Source of the DNA: a virus
Reading direction: 5' to 3' (one strand)
Length of the DNA: 36,899 nucleotides
IMG/VR virus record: IMGVR_UViG_3300003267_000017
Span: 1 to 36,899 of that record
Made by a program: the position numbers and the translations under genes. The notes beneath the pieces were generated by a model. It ran no database searches and had not been told where the DNA came from. It saw nothing but the letters and a program-made list of their open reading frames with translations. Shown piece after piece: positions 23,625 to 28,866 of this stretch. Position 1 is the first letter of the stretch, and each line of letters begins with the position of its first letter.

Positions 23625-23639
23625 GCAACTTTTTGCTTG
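23622..23639. promoter_or_regulatory. Operator-like palindrome between divergent promoters
   Basis: CAAGCA, six bases and TGCTTG form an 18-bp inverted repeat lying on the -35 regions of both divergent promoters. A second imperfect repeat, GCATC / GATGC (23604-23622), abuts it and covers the minus -10 to -35 spacer. They are plausible binding sites for the HTH protein encoded at 23696. Confidence 0.5.
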
Positions 23640-23665
23640 TGCGCAGGAAATCTTTTGCCTATACT
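23637..23665 (+). promoter_or_regulatory. Promoter for the plus-strand early arm
   Basis: TTGTGC (23637-23642), a 17-bp spacer and TATACT (23660-23665), with RNA expected near 23672, lie 30 bases before the ATG of the HTH gene. The -10 box is good and the -35 weak. It shares the operator-like palindrome with the minus promoter. Confidence 0.5.
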
Positions 23666-23695
23666 TAATCCATCGACAAACACATGGAGAGATCG

Positions 23696-23875
23696 ATGCG
23701 AGACGTAGAGAACATCAAGGCGTGGCTACAGAAGAACAAAGGGCATTGGTCTTACATTGCAAAGGAAGCGGGGATTAGCGCCAGAACTATCTACAACATC
23801 ATGAACGCAGAAACGCCAACTGTTACGACGCGGATTCTTCGCAAGTTGATGGAGGTAAAAAAAGAATGGAAATGA
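23696..23875 (+). CDS. Small Cro-like helix-turn-helix regulator
   Basis: This 59-residue protein has a compact HTH: NIKAWLQKNKGHWSYIAKEAGISARTIYNIMNAETPTVTTRILRKLMEV. Residues 18-40 form the helix-turn-helix (WSYIAKEAGISARTIYNIMN). It is first in the plus-strand early arm, directly beyond divergent promoters with a palindrome between them, which is where lambdoid-type phages place a Cro or CI gene. The ATG at 23696 is used because GGAGAG precedes it; an ATG at 23684 is also in frame. Self-regulation is likely. Confidence 0.75.
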   Translation: MRDVENIKAWLQKNKGHWSYIAKEAGISARTIYNIMNAETPTVTTRILRKLMEVKKEWK

Positions 23876-24213
23876 CCCGAATGGACATTGAACTCAAGGG
23901 CGCTGAATATGAGCGCGCCCGCAAATGGCGTGAAATCTGGCGCGATATGCCTTTTATCCAGTTCCCGACAGACTGGCAGGTGGCCATCTGTCCGCCGTTT
24001 GGGGGCGCCACAGCACGATTCCGTGTGAAGTTGCCTGATGGTCGAACCAAATCAATCTATGCGGATCATTACGGGCGCCTAGGGTGCTATGGGCATCCGG
24101 AAGAAGTGCCTTATTGGGAGGTCTACCCATGTGGCGATGATGTTGGTCGATGTGATCTTGCGGATATTCCACAACTTTTGAAGTTGATCGAGTCAGACGG
24201 AGATCTCGAATGA
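23866..24213 (+). CDS. Early protein of unknown function
   Basis: This 115-residue protein has a helical start (GAEYERARKWREIWRDMPFIQFP), a beta core (WQVAICPPFGGATARFRVKLPDGRTKSIYADHYGRLGCYG) and an acidic end. It overlaps the HTH gene by 10 bases and the next small gene by 4, so it is part of the same transcript. GGAGG lies 11 bases before the ATG. No family is recognised. Confidence 0.65.
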   Translation: MEMTRMDIELKGAEYERARKWREIWRDMPFIQFPTDWQVAICPPFGGATARFRVKLPDGRTKSIYADHYGRLGCYGHPEEVPYWEVYPCGDDVGRCDLADIPQLLKLIESDGDLE

Positions 24214-24284
24214 CCAACCGTGAGCTACAAGTAGTAGCAGTCCTTCTGGCGCTGTCTGCGCTGTGCTTTTACTGGGGTGTGTGA
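24210..24284 (+). CDS. 24-residue membrane peptide
   Basis: MTNRELQVVAVLLALSALCFYWGV is a charged start followed by one hydrophobic helix. Its ATG overlaps the upstream stop (ATGA), and its stop overlaps the next ATG (TGATG). Such tight coupling on both sides supports a real gene despite the size. Function unknown. Confidence 0.5.
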   Translation: MTNRELQVVAVLLALSALCFYWGV

Positions 24285-24484
24285 TGACCAAAAATCAGCA
24301 AGAAGCAATAGAGCGTGCCTGCGGGCATGAGAACCTTTTGGTGGAGTTGGTTGCCGCATTGCGCGCTTATACCGACTATACGCAAGCAGGGATTGAGATG
24401 GGAGAAGCATCGCTAACAGAGCGAGCGATCATGCACGAGGCCATCGCAGTCCTCGCACGCGCCACATCTCAGGATGTCAAGTAG
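24284..24484 (+). CDS. Small early helical protein
   Basis: This 66-residue helical protein (MTKNQQEAIERACGHENLLVELVAALRAYTDYTQAGIEMGEASLTERAIMHEAIAVLARA) is coupled to the peptide gene upstream by a one-base overlap. The frame is open seven codons further, from a GTG, but the ATG is better placed. Similar short proteins occur in prophage early regions. No role is known. Confidence 0.55.
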   Translation: MTKNQQEAIERACGHENLLVELVAALRAYTDYTQAGIEMGEASLTERAIMHEAIAVLARATSQDVK

Positions 24485-24729
24485 GGAAAGAATTTGTTGC
24501 ATGCGGCGATCTGGCGCTGCACATGAAGGGGAAATTAAGTAAAATGTGCTCTGTGTACTTGCAAGAAGTACATGCCGTAGAGCCCCAGGTGGTTTGGTCG
24601 CCGCTTGGATAACGCTAAACCTAAGTGCATCCAAAGAGGGGAGCTGACGCCGCAAGGCCCAGCGCCCTGAACTCAGGCAGGGAGACCAGCCCCTCTCTTT
24701 GGATGCCGGGATCGTAGGGAAAAATCAAA
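24485..24729 (+). ncRNA. Non-coding stretch with structured RNA candidate
   Basis: These 245 bases hold no convincing gene but several inverted repeats. They are GCACAT / ATGTGC (24519-24524, 24544-24549); TGTACTT / AAGTACA (24554-24572, 5-nt loop); and a long stem of 24627-24646 with 24687-24706 (18 of 20 pairs, outer 12 perfect). Inside the long stem are a GCC-GCAA-GGC tetraloop hairpin and CCTGA / TCAGG. TGCACA-16-TAAAAT (24518-24545) is a possible promoter. GTAGGGAAA occurs at both edges (24481-24489 and 24714-24722). It could be a small RNA, a leader of the next gene or an inserted element. Confidence 0.45.
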
Positions 24730-25053
24730 ATGAGTAGTAACCCGGGATACGTGTATGTAGCCATCAATGGCTATATGCCCGATCTAGTAAAGATCGGCTG
24801 CACTTCAAAAAATCCACATGTTCGTGCTTCTGAACTGAGTACACCGACTGGTGTGCCAGGTGGGTATGACATTGTTGGCTATCTTTTCTCTCCGCATTAC
24901 AAAGAGATCGAAAAGCTACTTCACCTACAACTAATGGATGATTGGTGGGTTGGGAAAGAGTTTTTCGGCATGTCTCCGTATGAGGCTCTAAGTGCTCTTG
25001 CCAACTACGGGTTTGTTTGCTCGCTATTGGCTAACGGGGTATTTAAGAAATGA
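24730..25053 (+). CDS. T5orf172 / GIY-YIG-like domain protein
   Basis: This 107-residue protein consists of a T5orf172-type domain, which is related to GIY-YIG nucleases. It shows GYVYVAINGYMPDLVKIGCTSKNPHVRASELSTPTGVPGGYDIVGYLF, with the usual Y-V-Y start, K-I-G...R centre and a following K-x-x-E (KEIEKLLH) motif. The role in phages is not established; DNA cleavage is possible. The ribosome-binding site is AGGGAAA. It overlaps the initiator gene by 4 bases and lies directly after a structured non-coding stretch. Confidence 0.75.
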   Translation: MSSNPGYVYVAINGYMPDLVKIGCTSKNPHVRASELSTPTGVPGGYDIVGYLFSPHYKEIEKLLHLQLMDDWWVGKEFFGMSPYEALSALANYGFVCSLLANGVFKK

Positions 25054-25844
25054 GCCATCTACTGATCAATGAGCCGCCCCTCATGATCTTGCCTCAACTT
25101 GCTGTACGGATTGGTCTGAACGAAGCAATCATCCTGCAGCAAATCCACTACTGGACTCGGGATAACAGGCATGTAATCGATGGGCTGTCGTGGACGTACA
25201 ACACGGTGGAGGAATGGAATGCTCAATTTCCGTTCTGGTCTAGTTCCACCATCCGCCGAACGGTTGATTCTCTTATAGATCAAGGATTTGTAGTCAAAAG
25301 GAAGCTTTCGCAGAACAAGTTTGATGCGACACTTTGGTATGCGATTGACCGTGGTTCGTTGGCGTCTACTGGTGAGCAAATCGATCTGCTCAATTTGAGC
25401 AAATCGGATAGTCAAAATGAGCAAATCAGATCTGCTCAGAATGAGCAAATCACTAGTACTAAGACTACAACTAAGACTACAACTAAGACTGACAAGGGGA
25501 CCCACCTACCAGAAGACTGGATTCCTTCGGATGAAGATATTGAATTCTGCAAGCAAGAGAGGCCCGATCTAGACCCTGAGAAGGTGTCAGAAGAATTCCG
25601 GGATTACTGGATTGCAAAGCCAGGTAAGGAAGGTCGTAAGACCAACTGGTCGGCAACGTGGCGAAACTGGGTGAGGCGGCAACGTCAACAAGACGTGAAG
25701 CCTGAAATCAAACCGAAGGAGCAAGCATGGTGGGCATCGGATCAAGGAATTTTGGCAAAGGCAGCGCAGATCGGTCTGACGCCCCGAAGCGGGGAATCCT
25801 GGCACGCCCTGAAAGGGCGGATCAATCAGCGGCTGGGCCAGTGA
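25050..25844 (+). CDS. Replication initiator (phage O-like, winged helix N-terminus)
   Basis: This 264-residue protein has an N-terminal winged-helix domain (about 1-110) typical of phage replication proteins (LQQIHYWTRDNRHVIDGLSWTYNTVEEWNAQFPFWSSSTIRRTVDSLIDQGFVVKRKLSQNKFD). A low-complexity hinge follows (about 112-150, with NEQI repeats and TKTTTKTTTKTDK). The C-terminal part (about 155-264) includes WIPSDEDIEFCKQERPDLDPEKVSEEFRDYWIAKPGK....NWSATWRNWVRR. The gene carries four iterons in the hinge-coding part, exactly where lambdoid O genes hold the origin. It should bind the origin and recruit host helicase; no helicase gene was seen in this genome. Confidence 0.8.
   Translation: MSHLLINEPPLMILPQLAVRIGLNEAIILQQIHYWTRDNRHVIDGLSWTYNTVEEWNAQFPFWSSSTIRRTVDSLIDQGFVVKRKLSQNKFDATLWYAIDRGSLASTGEQIDLLNLSKSDSQNEQIRSAQNEQITSTKTTTKTTTKTDKGTHLPEDWIPSDEDIEFCKQERPDLDPEKVSEEFRDYWIAKPGKEGRKTNWSATWRNWVRRQRQQDVKPEIKPKEQAWWASDQGILAKAAQIGLTPRSGESWHALKGRINQRLGQ
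25373..25451. other. Probable replication origin: four iterons inside the initiator gene
   Basis: TGAGCAAATC occurs four times in direct orientation at 25373, 25396, 25418 and 25442, with spacings of 23, 22 and 24 bp. TGCTCA, its partial inverse, precedes copies 2 and 4 by three bases, forming the palindromes TGCTCA-3-TGAGCA. A tandem 12-bp repeat (ACTAAGACTACA, about 25459-25482) follows, A-rich on one strand. This matches the lambda-type origin plan of iterons plus an asymmetric-composition stretch within O. Confidence 0.75.
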
Positions 25845-26341
25845 CTGACCAGAAGACGCAATGGACCTGCTATGCCTATGGTTGCCCAATGCATGCAAGC
25901 GTCAAAATCGGTGGCGACGAATGGACGTGCGCTATTCATGGCATGGCTGGTGTTGCAGACTGGCAGGAGATTACTGCGAAGCTGAATGAACGAAAGGCTA
26001 TCGTCCGGTATTTCCAGCATGCTTTGAAGATGGACCCGTTCAAGTTCTCTCACGAAGGGTCTGCCGATAGGGCTGCGGAGGCTTTAAACCGCATTGGGAG
26101 GCCCGATCTCGCCCCGCGAGCCATCACCCTACATCACAAGACCCGCGACAAGGTCACAGGGGCGGAAATCGTCCTGGAGGTGCAGAAGGATGAAAGGCAA
26201 TCCTTGCCGCTTTGGATTGCACGCCTCCATGCGACTCTTGCGCGGGAATGCGCGGGGTCGGGGCGGAAGGATGAGGCAAAGAAAGGCGATACTTGGGCTA
26301 ATGCTGCTGGATTAGTGGGGTATGGAAATGACAGCCGGTGA
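25841..26341 (+). CDS. Zinc-finger early protein, unknown function
   Basis: This 166-residue protein opens with a likely zinc site, WTCYAYGCPMHASVKIGGDEWTCAIHG (C, C-P, H; C, H). A helical region follows (EITAKLNERKAIVRYFQHALKMDPFKFSHEGSADRAAEALNRIGRPDL) with a charged end. The GTG at 25841 is chosen because it overlaps the initiator stop (GTGA) and puts the zinc motif at the N-terminus. An ATG at 25727 has a strong AAGGAG site but would overlap the initiator by 118 bases. It may be a replication partner, judged by position only. Confidence 0.6.
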   Translation: MTDQKTQWTCYAYGCPMHASVKIGGDEWTCAIHGMAGVADWQEITAKLNERKAIVRYFQHALKMDPFKFSHEGSADRAAEALNRIGRPDLAPRAITLHHKTRDKVTGAEIVLEVQKDERQSLPLWIARLHATLARECAGSGRKDEAKKGDTWANAAGLVGYGNDSR

Positions 26342-26543
26342 CTATCTGCAAGAGCTATACGAGCGCCGTCAGCAAGCATTCAGCCTGGTAACGAGAGACA
26401 TGACAGTTCGCGAGGCTGCGACGCTAACGAACCTATCTATCGCTCAGGTGTTGCGTATCCGCAACGGCTGGCCGATGTGTGAGCGTAGGGCTCGACAGAT
26501 TGAAAGCGCGTTCGGGTTGAAATATGGGAGTCTCGATGCGTAG
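26322..26543 (+). CDS. Small helix-turn-helix protein
   Basis: This 73-residue protein contains MTVREAATLTNLSIAQVLRIRNGWPMCERRARQIESAFGL (about 27-66), an HTH resembling Cro/XRE-type DNA-binding domains. It overlaps the upstream gene by 20 bases and the nuclease gene by 8. The ATG two codons later is an alternative start. Likely a regulator of the replication arm, unproven. Confidence 0.6.
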   Translation: MEMTAGDYLQELYERRQQAFSLVTRDMTVREAATLTNLSIAQVLRIRNGWPMCERRARQIESAFGLKYGSLDA

Positions 26544-26817
26544 AGCGGCAAAAGTAGATCGCAACCAAAATGAGATTGTCGATGCGCTCCGAAAGATCGG
26601 AGCTTCGGTCCAGCCTTTACATGCCGTGGGCCAAGGTTGCCCGGACATTCTTGTCGGGTGGCGCGGAATGAACACAGTGCTGGAGATTAAGGACGGTTCC
26701 AAGCCGCCTAGCGCCCGCAAGCTGACGCCGGATCAGGTTGAATGGCATGAGGCGTGGCGTGGCCAGGTAACGGTGGTTGAGACTGTGGAACAGGCCATAG
26801 AGGCCGTAACAAGGTAA
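26536..26817 (+). CDS. VRR-NUC-type nuclease / resolvase-like enzyme
   Basis: This 93-residue enzyme has the PD-(D/E)xK core of phage VRR-NUC proteins: N-terminal helix KVDRNQNEIVDALRKIGASV, then GQGCPDILVG with Asp37, then VLEIKDG with Glu50 and Lys52, and LTPDQVEWHEAW. Such small nucleases act on branched or flapped DNA. Its company (ERF, SSB-like, Ref-like nuclease) points to recombination-linked replication. The ATG at 26536 is chosen because GGGAG lies before it; the ATG at 26524 is in frame. Confidence 0.8.
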   Translation: MRRAAKVDRNQNEIVDALRKIGASVQPLHAVGQGCPDILVGWRGMNTVLEIKDGSKPPSARKLTPDQVEWHEAWRGQVTVVETVEQAIEAVTR

Positions 26818-26827
26818 GGAGCGGGAA

Positions 26828-27019
26828 ATGACACAAGCAGATGCAATCCAAATGCTTGACCAGCTTGACGCTAAACAGCGGTCTTTCCGGGCGCTGTCAG
26901 ACGATGTGCATGAAGAGGCGGATCGTATTCTTCTTGATTTTCTGCGGGCAAACTTTGCGGGAAAGGTAGCAGAAGCATACGAAGCTGCGCGGGATCGGGT
27001 AGGGTTCTGGTACGCCTAG
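26828..27019 (+). CDS. Small early protein of unknown function
   Basis: This 63-residue helical protein (MTQADAIQMLDQLDAKQRSFRALSDDVHEEADRILLDFLRANFAGKVAEAYEAARDRVGFWYA) starts after a strong AAGGAG site. It lies between the nuclease and the DUF551 gene. No motif is recognised. Confidence 0.6.
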   Translation: MTQADAIQMLDQLDAKQRSFRALSDDVHEEADRILLDFLRANFAGKVAEAYEAARDRVGFWYA

Positions 27020-27027
27020 GAGGGGAT

Positions 27028-27246
27028 ATGTGGATTAGCACGAAAGATCGATTGCCAAAAGATGGGCAAGAAGTATGGATATGCATCGAAACGCACTATG
27101 TAAATGCGCCTGTCATGAAAAATGTAATGGAATCTGTTTACAACGGGCACACCTTTACTGATCCAACTAGTGGATGGCCACCACAAACTTTCCACTGGCC
27201 CACTCACTGGATGCTGAAAAGTAGTAAACCGAGGGCGCCGAAGTGA
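27028..27246 (+). CDS. DUF551-like protein
   Basis: This 72-residue protein resembles DUF551 proteins of phages and prophages: MWISTKDRLPKDGQEVWICIE at the start, a central V....YNGHTF and the end FHWPTHWMLKSSKPRAPK (compare the usual VTHWMPLPEPP). The function of the family is unknown. AGGAGGGG lies before the ATG. It overlaps the next membrane-peptide gene by 4 bases. Confidence 0.7.
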   Translation: MWISTKDRLPKDGQEVWICIETHYVNAPVMKNVMESVYNGHTFTDPTSGWPPQTFHWPTHWMLKSSKPRAPK

Positions 27247-27329
27247 ACGCCGAAACCTGGATGATCGCTTACACCTGCGCACTGTTTGTAGTGGTGGCGG
27301 CGATCACTTACTTATTTTTCTGGAGATGA
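27243..27329 (+). CDS. 28-residue membrane peptide
   Basis: The peptide (M)NAETWMIAYTCALFVVVAAITYLFFWR starts at a GTG that overlaps the DUF551 stop (GTGA) and has one transmembrane helix. The next gene starts 3 bases after its stop. The tight packing supports it, but it is short. Function unknown. Confidence 0.45.
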   Translation: MNAETWMIAYTCALFVVVAAITYLFFWR

Positions 27330-27332
27330 GGG

Positions 27333-27506
27333 ATGGAACAAACGCTACAAGAACGCCTGATGGAAACCTACAACTGGCTCTGCGCGACCAGGGGCGTAAA
27401 GAAAGCCAGCGTAAAGCTAGACCAGGATGAGATGCTAGACATCCTCTGCGCGCTGAACTACGTCAAGGCAACGAAATTTGTTGAGAAACTAGTTGACGAA
27501 GCATAA
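27333..27506 (+). CDS. Small early protein of unknown function
   Basis: This 57-residue helical protein (MEQTLQERLMETYNWLCATRGVKKASVKLDQDEMLDILCALNYVKATKFVEKLVDEA) has GGAGATGAGGG before its ATG. It is the last gene before a 450-base non-coding region, and the promoter of that region begins inside its end. No family is recognised. Confidence 0.55.
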   Translation: MEQTLQERLMETYNWLCATRGVKKASVKLDQDEMLDILCALNYVKATKFVEKLVDEA

Positions 27507-27521
27507 TCGATAGTAAATAAT
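27493..27521 (+). promoter_or_regulatory. Strong sigma-70-type promoter for a structured RNA
   Basis: TTGACG (27493-27498), a 17-bp spacer and AATAAT (27516-27521) give 5 of 6 matches to both consensus boxes. This is the best promoter in the window. RNA would start near 27528. No gene follows for 430 bases; a folded RNA does. Confidence 0.7.
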
Positions 27522-27527
27522 ATATTC

Positions 27528-27682
27528 GTCTGGTGTGGCAGCCAGGTGAAGTATTAATGGGATAGGCGAGACTAAAGCTCGCAGTGTTTAGAGAAAGTGG
27601 AAGTGCATCGTGGACTACTATCCCGGAAAACGATGCCCGTCCCGCCAGACGGCCACTTTCCCTACGCATTGCGAGCTTTTTT
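27528..27682 (+). ncRNA. Structured non-coding RNA with three-way junction
   Basis: A 13-bp stem (27574-27586 with 27667-27679, one G-U) encloses a 6x6 internal loop and an 8-bp stem (GAAAGTGG 27593-27600 / CCACTTTC 27653-27660). Inside are two more hairpins: GCATCG / CGATGC (27605-27610, 27631-27636, 20-nt loop) and CCGTC / GACGG (27637-27641, 27648-27652). These make a three-way junction. Six T residues follow the outer stem, as in an intrinsic terminator. GCGAG at 27566-27570 could compete for the outer left arm. With the promoter at 27493 this defines an RNA of about 155 nt. No known family was recognised. Confidence 0.65.
27667..27682 (+). terminator. Terminator arm and T run of the structured RNA
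   Basis: The right arm of the 13-bp outer stem (CATTGCGAGCTTT) runs directly into TTTTTT. The long distance to its partner arm is unusual for a terminator, because the whole junction lies in the loop, so termination may depend on folding of the RNA. Confidence 0.5.
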
Positions 27683-27963
27683 GCATTCTGGCTGCCCACT
27701 AAATCGTGACCTTCGCGTAAGTAGTGAGCTTGCATCGGCTGCCAAGGAGAAAAGACCGGCCCTGTTACACCACAGGCGACGCCGATCCAGACTTGGCGTA
27801 GGTATTGGATGTAGCTATCAGATTCATGGGTGAGACAAGCCTGGTAGCGAAGTGAATACGCCCCTCTTGGGCACTTGGTTTCTTACTGGCAGTACAGGTA
27901 GGAAATGGAGAATGGGTGAAGGCTTATCACCCTTGGGCAGGGTATCGACTAAGGAGATGGGAT
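27683..27963 (+). other. Second folded non-coding stretch / leader before 27964
   Basis: No credible gene is present. Pairings seen are CTGGCTGCC (27688-27696) with GGCAGCCAG (27537-27545) back in the first RNA; CACTA / TAGTG (27697-27726); ATCGGC / GCCGAT (27734-27739, 27781-27786); GCCAAG / CTTGGC (27741-27746, 27792-27797), which crosses the previous pair and so could form a pseudoknot; CCTGT / ACAGG (27761-27776); GCCC / GGGC (27860-27872); and GGGTGA / TCACCC (27914-27932). It may be a long regulated leader or the 3' part of a larger RNA. Confidence 0.45.
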
Positions 27964-28179
27964 ATGGACAAGAAAACCGCTTTTGAAGCTTGGTATTTCA
28001 AAGAAATGGGCATCGAACCAACTTATGAACGCGGATCTCTTTCAGAAGAACAGTTCGATGTTTGGCGAACAGCATGGGATTTGTCCAGGAAAAAGGCATT
28101 GGAAGATGCACTTCTAGTGGCTGAACATGCAGAAAGTTCCAGAGACATCATGGACCATCTGAAGGATATGAAAGCATGA
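27964..28179 (+). CDS. Small early protein of unknown function
   Basis: This 71-residue protein (MDKKTAFEAWYFKEMGIEPTYERGSLSEEQFDVWRTAWDLSRKKALEDALLVAEHAESSRDIMDHLKDMKA) has the E-A-W...W..AW pattern of many small phage early proteins. The ATG at 27964 follows AAGGAGATGGG. The open frame upstream from a GTG runs into the structured leader and is unlikely to be used. It overlaps the next tiny ORF by 4 bases. Confidence 0.65.
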   Translation: MDKKTAFEAWYFKEMGIEPTYERGSLSEEQFDVWRTAWDLSRKKALEDALLVAEHAESSRDIMDHLKDMKA

Positions 28180-28229
28180 TTCTGCTGATCTGGTGGATGC
28201 CGTACTACATATGGTTTAGGGGGATTTGA
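28176..28229 (+). CDS. 17-residue hydrophobic peptide (tentative)
   Basis: MILLIWWMPYYIWFRGI starts at an ATGA overlap with the upstream stop and ends one base before the next ATG. It is nearly all hydrophobic. The position and coupling match the other small membrane peptides of this arm, but the length makes it uncertain. Confidence 0.3.
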   Translation: MILLIWWMPYYIWFRGI

Positions 28230-28230
28230 G

Positions 28231-28605
28231 ATGGAAGAACTAAAACTGATCATGCAGACGCTAGCAGGGCTGGGTGAGACTGCTAAAGAGGGATTCATTT
28301 GGTGGCTGGTGATCGATAAGCTGGTGCCATCTGTGGTTTTGCTGACATTCATCGGATCTCTTGTGGGGTTGCTGGCTTATATTGCGCGGCGTGCATTTGG
28401 AGGCGCTCAGTCTGATCGAGAGCTGGAGCGCGAGAAAAACGATGCGATTATGGCTATTCGAACAATTCGTGGGATTCTCGGAGTCTATGCATATCCAAGC
28501 CAGCTCATGGATTGCAATGTCTATGACAGCAATGATATGAAGACGACTATCGATGCTGTGCGAACCGTAAAAAGCGCCGCAAATGCAAAGCAAGAACAAG
28601 CCTAA
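28231..28605 (+). CDS. Membrane protein of unknown function
   Basis: This 124-residue protein has an amphipathic N-terminus (MEELKLIMQTLAGLGETAKEGFIWWLVIDKL) and a transmembrane segment at about 31-52 (VPSVVLLTFIGSLVGLLAYIA). A cytoplasmic helix with charged residues (SDRELEREKNDAIMAIRTIRGILG) and a soluble end follow. It overlaps the next gene by 23 bases. No family is recognised. Confidence 0.65.
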   Translation: MEELKLIMQTLAGLGETAKEGFIWWLVIDKLVPSVVLLTFIGSLVGLLAYIARRAFGGAQSDRELEREKNDAIMAIRTIRGILGVYAYPSQLMDCNVYDSNDMKTTIDAVRTVKSAANAKQEQA

Positions 28606-28858
28606 GCCGACCGTGGCAGAACAAGCCCATATCCTGCGCATCAAGGAAATGGATTGCGGCTGCTGCGGGGCTTCTGGACCGTCTGACGCGCATGAGCTAA
28701 ACCAGGGCCAGTGGTTTACGTCCATTCCGCTCTGCAAGGACTGCCATCAAGGGAGTTTCAACGGAGTCCACGGCCAGCAGCGCATGTGGAAGGTTTTGAA
28801 AAAGGATGAGTTGTCAGTTCTAAATGACACTATCCGGATATTGATGGCTAGTATATAA
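28583..28858 (+). CDS. Ref-like HNH nuclease (RecA-dependent nuclease family)
   Basis: This 91-residue protein matches the small Ref/HNH proteins of phages. It has AHILRIKEMDCGCCGASGPSDAHEL (zinc Cys at about 25, 27-28 and the D-A-H motif), then FTSIPLCKDCHQGSFNGVHGQQRMW (second C..CH and the G-x-H-G segment). P1 Ref cuts DNA at RecA-made D-loops. The same may hold here, next to VRR-NUC and ERF functions. Its stop codon lies within the promoter-like motif of the H-NS gene. Confidence 0.75.
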   Translation: MQSKNKPKPTVAEQAHILRIKEMDCGCCGASGPSDAHELNQGQWFTSIPLCKDCHQGSFNGVHGQQRMWKVLKKDELSVLNDTIRILMASI

Positions 28859-28862
28859 TCGT
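28849..28862 (+). promoter_or_regulatory. TAGTATATAATCGT motif before the H-NS gene
   Basis: This 14-base sequence is identical to 31006-31019. It contains TATAAT (28854-28859), and RNA started from it would begin at about 28866, next to or on the ATG at 28867. No -35 box is seen. It overlaps the stop of the upstream gene. Confidence 0.45.
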
Positions 28863-28866
28863 TAGC

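Noticed and set aside
24413-24655. 80-codon minus-strand frame over the structured element
   Set aside because: It lies partly opposite a real gene, has no ribosome-binding site and resembles no protein family.
27566-27582. GCGAG-7-CTCGC hairpin that looks like a tRNA anticodon arm
   Set aside because: The loop lacks the fixed T before the anticodon, and no T-arm or acceptor stem surrounds it. No tRNA gene was found elsewhere either.
27566-27640. GAGACTAAA followed by GGACTACTATCCC, resembling group I intron R and S elements
   Set aside because: The second element does not contain the needed complement in the right order, no split gene flanks the region, and the observed stems explain the sequence better.
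27597-27833. 78-codon plus-strand frame from a GTG in the non-coding block
   Set aside because: No ribosome-binding site, Arg/His-rich shadow-like composition, and it runs through paired arms of the structured RNA.
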